64,000 nucleotides of DNA, taken from assembly GCA_947460595.1 (NCBI GenBank), contig CANHGS010000006.1:104941-168940 (forward strand), in the 5' to 3' direction. The DNA comes from Bacteroidota bacterium. GTDB lineage: Bacteria; Bacteroidota; Bacteroidia; Chitinophagales; Chitinophagaceae. A program made the position numbers and the translations under genes. Of the stretch, positions 44,282 through 53,177 are shown in pieces. Within the stretch, counting starts at the first letter, position 1. Every line of letters begins with the position of its first letter. The notes beneath the pieces were generated by a model. That model saw only the letters and a list, made by a program, of their open reading frames with translations, was not told where the DNA came from and searched no databases.

Positions 44282-46720
44282 ATGAAATTAGTTAGCAAGA
44301 TTTTCCTTGTTATTGCCTGCTTTGCTATGCAAGAGGCTAGTGCCCAAAGTCTTGATGAAATGAAAGCCAAATCGGTGCGTTTACCCAATGGGTGGAGTTT
44401 GACACCAGTAGGTAGAAGCTTGCCCCTGGGAGATCTGCCTTTGAATATGATCTTGAGTAAGTCAGGTAAATTATTAGCCGTTACCAATAATGGGCAAGGA
44501 GTACAAAGCATTCAATTAATTGATCCACAAAAAGAGCAATTATTAGACTCTGTAGTCATTGCTAAGAGTTGGTATGGATTGGCTTTTAGTGCCGATGAAA
44601 AATACTTATATGCAGCAGGTGGTCATGACAACTGGATTTTAAAATATGCTATTCAAAATAAGAAATTGGTTTTGCAAGACAGTTTGGTGTTGGGAAAAAA
44701 ATGGCCCAACAAAATTGGTCCCTCTGGTATTGCATTAGATGACGCCGCAAATAAACTCTACGTGGTTTCTAGAGATAGCAAATCATTGTATATAGTAGAC
44801 CTATTATCCAAAACCAACCAGCAATTTCAATTAGATGGAGAAGCCTATGCTTGTAACTTATCTCCAGACAAAAAAGAATTGTATATTAGTTGCTGGGGTT
44901 GTGATAAACTCTATGTATTTGATACAGAGAAGAACAATATTGTTAGCACTATACCAGTGGGAGATAACCCCAATGAAATTTGTTTGAATAAAAAAGGAAC
45001 ATTTGCTTATATAGCCAATAGTAATGATAATTCTGTTTCTGTAGTTGATTTGAAAAATAGAAAACTAGTTGAAACCCTCAATGCCGCACTTTATCCTGAT
45101 GCACCCAATGGTTCAACTACCAATGGGTTGGCATTAAGTAGTGATGAGAAAAGCATTTATATTGCCAATGCTGATAATAATTGTTTGTCTGTATTTGACG
45201 TGAGCAAAATAGGGGCTAGCAAGAGTAAGGGATTTATTCCTGTGGGATGGTATCCCACCAATGTGAAGGTCTTAGAAAAGAAGATTTTAGTGAGTAATGG
45301 CAAAGGTTTTTCTTCAATGGCCAATCCTTATGGACCAAGCCCATATGTGGGCAAACAAGAAGTGGTGTATCAAAAAGGTGACCCAAATAGACCAGTGGGT
45401 GTTCAATATATAGGTGGGTTATTCAAAGGAACTTTAAGTATTATTGAAACACCTTCAGAAGCACAGTTAGCCTTGCTCTCTCAACAAGTGTATAAAAACA
45501 CCCCTTATAAAAAGGAGCAGGAAACAGTAGCTGTTGGAGAAGAAGGCAATCCTATTCCAAGAAAAGTAGGTGCAGCAAGCCCCATCAAACACGTATTTTA
45601 TATAATTAAAGAGAACCGCACTTATGATCAAGTCTTGGGTGATGTAAAAGCGGGTAATGGAGACCCGTCCTTAGTATTATTTGGTGAAAAGGTAACGCCC
45701 AATCAACACGCATTGGTAAACCAATTTGTGCTCTTAGATAATTTTTATGTAGATGGAGAAGTAAGTGCAGACGGTCATAACTGGAGCATGGGTGCATATG
45801 CTACCGATTATTTAGAAAAAAACTGGGTGAATAGTTATGGTAACCGCGGAGGGTCTTATGATGCAGAAGGGAATAGACCAGTTGCCAATAACAAGGGTGG
45901 TTTTATTTGGGATCATTGTAAAAAAGCAGGTGTTTCCTTTAGAACTTATGGAGAATTTGCAGACAATGGTAAAGCCAATATTCCGGTGTTAAAAAATCAT
46001 TTCTGTCCTTATTTTACAAGCTATACCCATGAGGTAAGAGATACTACTAGGTTTAGTCAATGGAAGCGTGAATTTGATTCGTTATTAGCTGTTGGTGCAG
46101 TACCAAGTTTCAATAGTTTGCGTTTTTGCAATGACCATACTGAAGGCATGAAAAAAGGAAGACCTACTCCTTTTGCACACGTGGCTGACAATGATTTAGC
46201 CGTTGGCATGTTTGTAGAATATCTAAGCAAAAGCCCTATCTGGAAAGAGAGTGCAGTCTTTATTTTAGAAGACGATGCACAAAATGGCGCAGACCATGTT
46301 GACGCCCATAGAAGCCCAGTCTATGTTGCTGGTGGCTATGTAAAAAGAGGGTTTGTAGATCATACCATGTATTCCACTTCTTCTGTCTTGAGGACCATGG
46401 AATTGATTTTGGGCATTCCACCCATGAGTCAATATGATGCTGCGGCTACGCCACTTTGGCGTTGTTTTACCAATCAACCCAATGCCACTGGATTTACAGC
46501 ACTTAAGAATCAGATTGACTTTAACGATAAGAACACCGCCATGAATGAATGGCAGCGCAGGAGTGAAAAATTTAATTTAGCCAAGGAAGATGCCGTACCT
46601 GATTTAGAATTCAATTATGTGTTATGGCATGGTATTAAAGGAGATCATGTACCATTTCCCGGTCCTAAACGCGCAGCATTTTATAAGGAAGGAAAGAAAG
46701 CTGATAAGGATGATGATTAA
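44282..46720 (+). CDS. YncE-like beta-propeller / phosphoesterase fusion, secreted
   Basis: 812 residues. Signal peptide (to about 21, ASA-Q). Residues 25-400 are a YVTN/YncE-type beta-propeller (repeated blades such as DEKYLYAAGGHD, AYIANSNDNSVSVVDL, SIYIANADNNCLSVFDV). Residues 430-770 are an alkaline-phosphatase-superfamily phosphoesterase (HVFYIIKENRTYDQVLGD, DGEVSADGHNWSMGA, FILEDDAQNGADHVDAHRS). It resembles secreted acid phosphatase/phospholipase C-like enzymes. It is exported, possibly for phosphate scavenging. Its 3' end overlaps the convergent porZ gene by 4 bp. Confidence 0.87.
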   Translation: MKLVSKIFLVIACFAMQEASAQSLDEMKAKSVRLPNGWSLTPVGRSLPLGDLPLNMILSKSGKLLAVTNNGQGVQSIQLIDPQKEQLLDSVVIAKSWYGLAFSADEKYLYAAGGHDNWILKYAIQNKKLVLQDSLVLGKKWPNKIGPSGIALDDAANKLYVVSRDSKSLYIVDLLSKTNQQFQLDGEAYACNLSPDKKELYISCWGCDKLYVFDTEKNNIVSTIPVGDNPNEICLNKKGTFAYIANSNDNSVSVVDLKNRKLVETLNAALYPDAPNGSTTNGLALSSDEKSIYIANADNNCLSVFDVSKIGASKSKGFIPVGWYPTNVKVLEKKILVSNGKGFSSMANPYGPSPYVGKQEVVYQKGDPNRPVGVQYIGGLFKGTLSIIETPSEAQLALLSQQVYKNTPYKKEQETVAVGEEGNPIPRKVGAASPIKHVFYIIKENRTYDQVLGDVKAGNGDPSLVLFGEKVTPNQHALVNQFVLLDNFYVDGEVSADGHNWSMGAYATDYLEKNWVNSYGNRGGSYDAEGNRPVANNKGGFIWDHCKKAGVSFRTYGEFADNGKANIPVLKNHFCPYFTSYTHEVRDTTRFSQWKREFDSLLAVGAVPSFNSLRFCNDHTEGMKKGRPTPFAHVADNDLAVGMFVEYLSKSPIWKESAVFILEDDAQNGADHVDAHRSPVYVAGGYVKRGFVDHTMYSTSSVLRTMELILGIPPMSQYDAAATPLWRCFTNQPNATGFTALKNQIDFNDKNTAMNEWQRRSEKFNLAKEDAVPDLEFNYVLWHGIKGDHVPFPGPKRAAFYKEGKKADKDDD

Positions 46721-49077
46721 CGGCCAGAGAGTAAGACAATTTTAGTTACTAATTTTTCTTTGCCACTATCGTCTCTGACAATGACTAGGTAAACACCACT
46801 GGCAGCTTTGTTGCCCGTATATTGTTTCCCATCCCAAATGGCTTGACCCCCCAGTGCTCTGGTCTGATAAATTAGATGGCCATTGAGTTCCGTTATTTTT
46901 ACCAATGCATTATTGGATAAGCCTCTGATAGCGATGGTTCCATTGAATCCTGCAGGAACTGGGTTTGGAAAAACCAACACATTTTCTTGGGTACTAACTC
47001 CTTGTGTAGCGGTACTTCGGAAACTACATATGCCATTAGTAGTGGCAATAAAAATTTCTCCGCTAATAGGATTGATAGCTAATTTTTTTACGTCATTACC
47101 CAATAGGGGACTATTGTCTTGGGTAAATCGGTAAATAATTTTATCCCCTTCGGGCGATAAAAGCCATAATCCATTTTTAGTACCCACCCATTTTCTATTG
47201 GCGCCATCTACAGCAATAGTTTGCACGTCTTCATCTTGAAACAACAAGCCTGCAAATCTATCTTGTTGCACCACTGGAAGCAGGGCTTCACAACCGCCAG
47301 TAAAAACAGATCCACTGCATTGGATAATCCCAACACCCTTATTTGTGCCTACCCAGATAAAGCCGTTTTTATCCAGGGCCATGCACCGCACATTATTGCT
47401 AGGAAGATTGCCATTACCTGATCCTGCTAGGTAATTTTTCCACCTATCGTCACTGGTAGCATCAATACTATTGCCGGGAGAATAACACAAAATACCATTG
47501 CCCTTGGGGCTGATTAGCCATACTTGTTGTTCTTGATCAACCAATACTTGGCTAAGCGCATTTTCAGTAAGTGAAAAGGGTACTCTAATGCTTGTCCAAC
47601 TACTATCGTTTTTACGTACTTGAATATTTTTTGCAGCACCATAATTGGCTACCCATAAATTGCCCGATTGATCAAAAGCAAGACCAGCAACTCGGTAACT
47701 ATTGGGGTCACCAAGGGCAGGTTGAATACTACTGTTCTTTTGTTTGTAGATAGTAGTCTGTTTTTCTTTGAAGCGCACCAACCCGCCACCATATGATCCT
47801 GCCCAAACAGCGCCATCTCTAGGGTCTATTGCAAGGCTTATAAAATCTAGAACAGAATCCAAGACAGGCTGGTTAAAATAGCCCTTAAAATCCCAATTAT
47901 CCAATTGGTAATCATAGACTCCATTTCTATTGTATTGATAATTCCAGGCTTCGTTCACTGAACCTGCTGCTGCATATAAATGCTCCGATTGGAAAACCAA
48001 ATCGCCTGTGGCAACAGCTAAAGGTCCATTGGGAATGTATTGTTCAAAAGTGTTGTTATCAAATTTAGATAAGCCTCCAAATAAGTCTGCAATCCAAATA
48101 ACAGATCCGTCTTGAATGGCATTTTTTGGAAAGCTGATAATACCTGGTTTGGATAAATTCTGCAAAATACTGCCAGACTCATTTAACACCAATACCCTTG
48201 AAGCGCCGCTGGACTTTCTCTGACAAATTTGTAAGCCAGTTCCGCTTGCTGTGATATTGCTGATTGGCCAGTCTTTATCAGTGTAGAAAAAACTAAACAA
48301 CCCATTGTTTTGTAAGAATAAGCTATCGTTTTTAAGAACAAGTATTTTATTATTTAGGGTTAACACCTGTTGAACAGCACCTGCACTCAATCCATTTGCC
48401 GCAGTTAATAAGCGCCAGTTATTACTATTTGTCAGATTGGGGTCTGCAATAGCAGCTTTTTTTAGCCCCTCTTCAGTTGCAGCATAAAAATCAGTAGCAT
48501 CCGCCGTAAAGGAGTAGATAGATACTTGGGCCCCATTTTTACCCAAAAACCAAGTATCCTTAATTTCAAATTTGCGAAGGTCTGCTAATACAATACCCAG
48601 TCCTGTACTTAGGTAGGCAAATCCATTCCTACAAAATATACTGGCAATCCGTTTGTTGCCAGCTATGGTAGACCGCTTGATATCTCCAATATTGTTAACA
48701 ATACTACCTTTTAAAACATCCAAATTACTATTGGAATAAGCTACTACTAATTGCTGTGTTTCTTGATCCCAGCCAATTGAACCAATGTCAAGGTCATTTA
48801 AGCCATTCATCTTACTATACCTGTTCAAATTACCATCTTGAGAAATACTAAAAACGGCATTATTGCTGGCACAGTAGAGCAGGTTTCCTTTTAGCACTTG
48901 TAGGGCTTGTCTATAGCTTAAATGTTCACGCCATTGCCCAATAGGTTGTAGGCTATTTCCCTGTCCCTGACTATTGCCCACGGTTAGTAATCCCGTAAAA
49001 GTCAATAATAATAGGCATTTGATAGCATTGGCGGTTATCCGGTTCAAGTTGAATTGAAAATTGAAGAAACCTAGCAT
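46717..49077 (-). CDS. porZ: Type IX secretion system protein PorZ
   Basis: 786 residues, near the usual PorZ length. Signal peptide, then PorZ-type N-terminus QPIGQWREHLSYRQALQV with two seven-bladed beta-propellers (about 40-350 and 350-690: repeated W-x-G-x-x blades, GSIGWDQETQQLVVAYSNSNLDVL, WVGTNKGVGIIQ, WVGTKNGLWLL). A T9SS C-terminal sorting domain covers about 700-786 (FPNPVPAGFNG, GVYLVIVRDDSGK, TKIVLL). PorZ is a cell-surface part of the T9SS attachment machinery and is required for cargo processing. A two-component-regulator propeller protein is the alternative. 49078-49247 holds nothing I can name. Confidence 0.8.
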   Translation of the reverse strand: MLGFFNFQFNLNRITANAIKCLLLLTFTGLLTVGNSQGQGNSLQPIGQWREHLSYRQALQVLKGNLLYCASNNAVFSISQDGNLNRYSKMNGLNDLDIGSIGWDQETQQLVVAYSNSNLDVLKGSIVNNIGDIKRSTIAGNKRIASIFCRNGFAYLSTGLGIVLADLRKFEIKDTWFLGKNGAQVSIYSFTADATDFYAATEEGLKKAAIADPNLTNSNNWRLLTAANGLSAGAVQQVLTLNNKILVLKNDSLFLQNNGLFSFFYTDKDWPISNITASGTGLQICQRKSSGASRVLVLNESGSILQNLSKPGIISFPKNAIQDGSVIWIADLFGGLSKFDNNTFEQYIPNGPLAVATGDLVFQSEHLYAAAGSVNEAWNYQYNRNGVYDYQLDNWDFKGYFNQPVLDSVLDFISLAIDPRDGAVWAGSYGGGLVRFKEKQTTIYKQKNSSIQPALGDPNSYRVAGLAFDQSGNLWVANYGAAKNIQVRKNDSSWTSIRVPFSLTENALSQVLVDQEQQVWLISPKGNGILCYSPGNSIDATSDDRWKNYLAGSGNGNLPSNNVRCMALDKNGFIWVGTNKGVGIIQCSGSVFTGGCEALLPVVQQDRFAGLLFQDEDVQTIAVDGANRKWVGTKNGLWLLSPEGDKIIYRFTQDNSPLLGNDVKKLAINPISGEIFIATTNGICSFRSTATQGVSTQENVLVFPNPVPAGFNGTIAIRGLSNNALVKITELNGHLIYQTRALGGQAIWDGKQYTGNKAASGVYLVIVRDDSGKEKLVTKIVLLSGR

Positions 49078-49247
49078 AGCTTAAAGTTAAGCATTGCAGC
49101 AAACTGCTGGTTTTTTCTAGCAAAAAATCTACAAAAGGTTTCTGCCTCTTCTTACAATAATAGCCATTTACTTGAAGCAATTTTATAAGAATGCTTTAAG
49201 AGGATTCTTAATTTTCCCTAGATAAATTGATTAGGTACTTACTGCAA

Positions 49248-49898
49248 TTACATATCAATTAATCCATTCTTAATGGCAAAAATGGCCAAACCGGTCCTGG
49301 TCTTGATTTGGAGCTTCTTAAACAGATTGTCTCTATAGGTATCAATAGTCCTTGGACTAAGACACATATCTTCTGCAATTTCTTTATAGGTTTTGTCTGT
49401 ACAAATTAACTTTAAAAAGCAGAGTTCGTTATCACTTAAATGCTGTAGGGGCAATAGCTGTATTTCAGAACTTTCATCTTGGTTAATATAATGCATCAGT
49501 TTGTTGCTAACAAGTTCATTGATAAAATAACCTGTGTCACGAATGTTATTCAATGCAGACCTGAAAATTTTTGGATTACTGTCTTTTAAAATGTATCCCC
49601 TAGCCCCATTTTTCAGCATTCTAATAATAGCCCCATCGTTTTCCAGCATGCTCAATACTAATATTTTGGTATCGGGCAAATTACTCTTAATCCATCCTGC
49701 CGTTTCATAGCCATCCATCACAGGCATGGTAATATCTAACAAAACAATATCTGGCGCAGTCTTTCCCTTCATACTGTTGATGAAAACTTTTCCATTATCA
49801 GCTTCCATAATAACTTTATAACCTTCAAAAGTATTTACAATGGCAGCTAGACCGGAACGTAATAATTCATGATCGTCAACTAATGCTACAGTGGTCAT
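49248..49898 (-). CDS. NarL/FixJ-family response regulator
   Basis: 216 residues. Receiver with DDH at 8-10, phospho-acceptor D55 (IVLLDITMPVMDG), LSM and K at ILKDSN. LuxR-type HTH at the C-terminus (LSDNELCFLKLICTDKTYKEIAEDMCLSPRTIDTYRDNLFKKL). It starts 11 bp after the HisKA_3 kinase gene and is its cognate regulator. Position beside porZ suggests but does not show a link with secretion or surface control. Confidence 0.92.
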   Translation of the reverse strand: MTTVALVDDHELLRSGLAAIVNTFEGYKVIMEADNGKVFINSMKGKTAPDIVLLDITMPVMDGYETAGWIKSNLPDTKILVLSMLENDGAIIRMLKNGARGYILKDSNPKIFRSALNNIRDTGYFINELVSNKLMHYINQDESSEIQLLPLQHLSDNELCFLKLICTDKTYKEIAEDMCLSPRTIDTYRDNLFKKLQIKTRTGLAIFAIKNGLIDM

Positions 49899-49909
49899 TT
49901 GAGTATGGG

Positions 49910-50692
49910 TTAGTTGTTAATTTCAAATATAATGGTAGTTCCTTCTTGCTCACTACTCTTAATAGTCACAGAGGAGTTAATCATTTTTGCTCTAGTAAAA
50001 ATATTCTGTAAACCAATGCCAGTTTGATTTTCTTGAAGCGTACTGGTATCAAACCCTTTGCCATTATCAGAAATTTTTAATACCTGGCTTTGTGGTCCCG
50101 TTGGTTCTATAGTAACAATTATTTTACTAGCATGAGCATGTTTGATAATATTATTTAGCACTTCTTGAACCATTCTATATATTATTAGGCTATTGTCATT
50201 ATTGACAAAGGAAAGTGAGTTATTGGGTGCATGGAATTCAGTAGTGTATTTGCCTGTTTTTTCTAGCTGCTGAAGCAAAGACTTTAAACCTTCAATAATG
50301 CCAATTTCTTGTAATCGATTACTATTCAGGTTGTGACTAAGGGTTCTTAAATCTCGGATTACTTTACCCAATAGTTCATCTGTTTTTTCAAAATGCATAT
50401 CAGGTAATTTCTCTGCTAATACATTTAAGTTGATCCTTACTAAGCTTAGAATCTGTCCTATATTGTCATGTATTTCTTGGCTAATATAGTTGAAAGTATG
50501 CTCCTGAATCTCTAACTGTGTTTTCAGCAGGGTTTGCTCAAAACGATTCCTCATTTCCTCTTTTTCCATTTTATACTTCCTTTGTCTTCGGAGGAAGAAA
50601 AAAATCAGAATCAAAAAGAAAATACCAATCAGTACAAAAAATACCGACGCAACTACAATTGTGATAAGGATTCCTTCCTGTTCTTTTGGCAT
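49910..50692 (-). CDS. Membrane-anchored HisKA_3 histidine kinase
   Basis: 260 residues. One N-terminal transmembrane helix (8-35), a coiled-coil signalling helix, HisKA_3 with EIHDNIGQILSLVRINL (H75), and HATPase (VLNNIIKHAHASKI, DNGKGFD, GIGLQNIFTRAKMI). It has no sensor domain of its own. Its start overlaps the upstream membrane protein gene by 40 bp, so that protein is probably the sensing partner, with the kinase as transmitter. Confidence 0.9.
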   Translation of the reverse strand: MPKEQEGILITIVVASVFFVLIGIFFLILIFFFLRRQRKYKMEKEEMRNRFEQTLLKTQLEIQEHTFNYISQEIHDNIGQILSLVRINLNVLAEKLPDMHFEKTDELLGKVIRDLRTLSHNLNSNRLQEIGIIEGLKSLLQQLEKTGKYTTEFHAPNNSLSFVNNDNSLIIYRMVQEVLNNIIKHAHASKIIVTIEPTGPQSQVLKISDNGKGFDTSTLQENQTGIGLQNIFTRAKMINSSVTIKSSEQEGTTIIFEINN

Positions 50693-51318
50693 ATAAGAAA
50701 TGAAATACTAAACGAAGTATATAAAATGATATTTAAACTGCGGTTGATGAATACATAAATCCTTTTTCCTTCTCGAATCATATCACTACTTCTTAGGTAT
50801 TCAAACAAGGCATTGATGATAACCGAACCTAAATAAAATAATAGTAAACCAACGCAAATCCAGAAAAATGGTTGCCTGATCAAGTTCTGCGTAATTTGTT
50901 CGGGCAAAACCCATTCATAAAAAAAACAGCAACAAAAAAATACCATGAAAAATGACCCTAATAATAGGGTGTAGGTATGAAAATTTTCTGATCCTTGAAT
51001 GTAGGTATAATTTAGAGATGAGCATAAAATCAGCACAGGCATAAAAGCATAGGCCAATAACCTTAAAAACTTCAACTGAAAATGGGAAGCAAATAAATAG
51101 GCGTAAAAAATAAATTCAACCAGGTTGAAAATATTGTAAATCCAATAATTACGGCTCCTGACCTCATAAATAATAGATAAATACCCTACAAATTCAACGA
51201 TTACTGTAAGCAGCAAGAATGGTATAAAATAGACCAATTTTGTTTGTTTCAGTGAGTGATAACAAAATATTGCTATCACCAGACTGAACAGTTCAAAAAA
51301 GAAGTCAATCGACATCAA
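50653..51318 (-). CDS. Seven-helix-like integral membrane protein, putative sensor partner
   Basis: 221 residues with six to seven hydrophobic helices (about 4-20, 28-50, 60-78, 83-100, 115-135, 148-170, 190-208), short loops and no extended domain. No named family recognised. The gene overlaps the histidine kinase by 40 bp, so synthesis is coupled. The layout suggests a 7TM-type sensor or signal transmitter feeding the kinase. The cytoplasmic tail is short (QKNRKESLSQL). Confidence 0.7.
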   Translation of the reverse strand: MMSIDFFFELFSLVIAIFCYHSLKQTKLVYFIPFLLLTVIVEFVGYLSIIYEVRSRNYWIYNIFNLVEFIFYAYLFASHFQLKFLRLLAYAFMPVLILCSSLNYTYIQGSENFHTYTLLLGSFFMVFFCCCFFYEWVLPEQITQNLIRQPFFWICVGLLLFYLGSVIINALFEYLRSSDMIREGKRIYVFINRSLNIILYTSFSISFLICQKNRKESLSQL

Positions 51319-51326
51319 GGGCTCGT

Positions 51327-51800
51327 TTATGGATAAATTTGTCCGTGGTTCAGGTAGTCAGAGAAATCAAGGTCAGCTAGATCATTGGTTTTAACAATGC
51401 CGCCCAAAGACTTCTTTTTGTTGTTGCCACTAAAGAAAACAGTGGTTCTGCCAACCAAATTTTTACTTGGAGCAGTTTTCTCTGTGTAAACCCCCAAGTT
51501 TACATATACAACATCTGATTTGTATTTTGTTTGAATATTGTTCAAAAACAATTGAAGGTCTTTTATTTTGAAAGCAACGTATTCCGTTCCTCCGGTTCCA
51601 GACTTTTTGAAGCTTTCTGCTAAATCTTCCGCGTCATCACGGTCAATATTACCGCTTGGTGTACCAGTACCTGCCGCATTCTGTATAATATTTTCATCAG
51701 TAGCTTGTACGGTAGCATCCTGTTGTTTCTGGCAAGCCACCAAGCACACTGCCAGCAACAGGATAAGAGCAATATTGCCAATTAGGGGTATTTTCTTCAT
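51327..51800 (-). CDS. Lipoprotein of unknown function upstream of the sensor operon
   Basis: 157 residues. Lipoprotein signal with lipobox LVAC (C at 23). The mature part starts with a low-complexity Gln/Asp/Thr linker, then a compact domain (about 75-150: EYVAFKIKDLQLFLNNIQTKY, VYVNLGVYTEKTA, GRTTVFFSGN). It lies 8 bp before the membrane sensor gene, first in a four-gene run on the minus strand, so it may be a periplasmic signal-binding part of that system. Confidence 0.65.
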   Translation of the reverse strand: MKKIPLIGNIALILLLAVCLVACQKQQDATVQATDENIIQNAAGTGTPSGNIDRDDAEDLAESFKKSGTGGTEYVAFKIKDLQLFLNNIQTKYKSDVVYVNLGVYTEKTAPSKNLVGRTTVFFSGNNKKKSLGGIVKTNDLADLDFSDYLNHGQIYP

Positions 51801-51937
51801 AAACTTCTTTTTTTGGATATCCCACTAAGATAATGCCCTATTTGAAAAATCAGTCTCGCAAATAAAATACACATTGTATAAAAAAATATATACACCTGGT
51901 AATCAACTACTTAAAAAAAGCCAATTTTAGGAATTTC

Positions 51938-52060
51938 GGTGTTTTCACGGTAGCAAAAATGCGGGAAACACCTATGTTTACAAGCGTTTTAGACTATTAG
52001 TCCCTATCAAATGGATGTTTATCCAGTTAAAACACCTTTGAAAATACGGTGTTTTAACTG
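51938..52060. promoter_or_regulatory. Four GGTGTTTT half-sites forming two hairpins between divergent regulatory genes
   Basis: CAGTTAAAACACC (52024-52036) and GGTGTTTTAACTG (52048-52060) are perfect 13-bp inverted arms with an 11-nt loop. Earlier in the gap GGTGTTTTC (51938-51946) faces GGAAACACC (51964-51972) in a second, one-mismatch pair. All share GGTGTTTT. The 327-bp gap 51801-52127 holds no gene and separates the minus-strand sensor operon from the plus-strand PAS-DHp-REC gene. Likely operators for one regulator, or paired RNA hairpins. Confidence 0.6.
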
Positions 52061-52127
52061 CAAAAAGATACCTATCCCTAGCTTATTTTAGGTCTATAAA
52101 AGCCATTCCCCTTTTAAAGCTCAATGA

Positions 52128-53174
52128 ATGAACGCAATCAAATTAGAGAAGAATAGCCTGGAAGAAAAGGCATTACTATTAGAATTGGTTTTCAAGCACC
52201 TTATAGACTTGGTTTTTGTATATAACCTAGCTTCGGGAACTATTCAGATGCGCAACCCTGCCTTGAATATATTACTTGGCTTATCGGAAAATTATACAGA
52301 AAATATTAGTATTGAACAGATTAAAGGGATGATCCATACGGAAGATCTTTCTTTAATAGATGATATGGAAACCAAGATGAACCATTTGCAGGAACAGGAG
52401 GTTGCAAGTATTGAATTGAGGGTTAAAACTGGGCAACAAACCTATACTTATTTTTTGGTCAGGATTTCAATTTTCAAACAAGCAGAAAATGGCGAAAAGC
52501 AGCTGCTAGCAATGGCACAGGATATGTCTGAAAAGCGCAAATATGAAATGCACAAGCAGCGCAACATTAATACCATAAGAGAACTTTCTTTTATTACTTC
52601 ACATGAATTGCGACATGAATATGCTAAGATTCAATCCATTATTCAATTAGTAGACAATAAATTTATTGATGAGAATGAGCGGCAGGTATTGCTAGCAGAA
52701 GCAAAGCAGTCAATTCAAATTATTAACAGCAGTATTTTCAAGATTAATCATAAACTTTCCTTTAATCAAAATGATAGCTTTTTTGAAAGTACAGGAGTAT
52801 TGGCTAAGTTTAAAAAAGTACTTTTAATAGACGATGATGCACTCACTAATATGCTGAATAAGAAAATTATTCAAATGGTCATCAAAGCCATGCCCGTTGA
52901 GATTTTTACCAATCCCGATGATGCTATTAACTACTTGCGAACCAGCGATCATGAAGGCGATTATTTAATCTTCCTTGATATTAATTTTCCAGAGAAAAAC
53001 GGATGGGATTTCTTGAACCTGTATACTAAATTTGATACTAAATCAAAAGTGATTATGCTTTCTTCAAGCATTGATAATGATGATAGAAATAAGGCCAGAT
53101 GCTATGATATGGTCATTGACTACATTACCAAACCGCTTTCGGTAGATTTTGTGGAAGGCATTTTAAAAGGATAG
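52128..53174 (+). CDS. PAS-DHp-receiver protein without ATPase domain
   Basis: 348 residues, cytoplasmic. PAS domain (about 20-135), a helical segment with a HisKA-like box SHELRHEYAKIQSII (H159), then directly a receiver (about 228-345) with DDD, phospho-acceptor D284 (FLDINFPEKNG), LSSS and K in ITKPLS. There is no HATPase, so it cannot autophosphorylate. It may act as a phosphotransfer hub that takes phosphate from another kinase, or a dimerising signal adaptor. It lies divergently from the sensor operon at 49248-51800. Confidence 0.85.
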   Translation: MNAIKLEKNSLEEKALLLELVFKHLIDLVFVYNLASGTIQMRNPALNILLGLSENYTENISIEQIKGMIHTEDLSLIDDMETKMNHLQEQEVASIELRVKTGQQTYTYFLVRISIFKQAENGEKQLLAMAQDMSEKRKYEMHKQRNINTIRELSFITSHELRHEYAKIQSIIQLVDNKFIDENERQVLLAEAKQSIQIINSSIFKINHKLSFNQNDSFFESTGVLAKFKKVLLIDDDALTNMLNKKIIQMVIKAMPVEIFTNPDDAINYLRTSDHEGDYLIFLDINFPEKNGWDFLNLYTKFDTKSKVIMLSSSIDNDDRNKARCYDMVIDYITKPLSVDFVEGILKG

Positions 53175-53177
53175 CTA

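Noticed and set aside
46717..49077. Two-component-regulator propeller (hybrid sensor) instead of PorZ
   Set aside because: There is no kinase, membrane or output domain; the protein ends in a T9SS sorting domain and its N-terminus and length fit PorZ.
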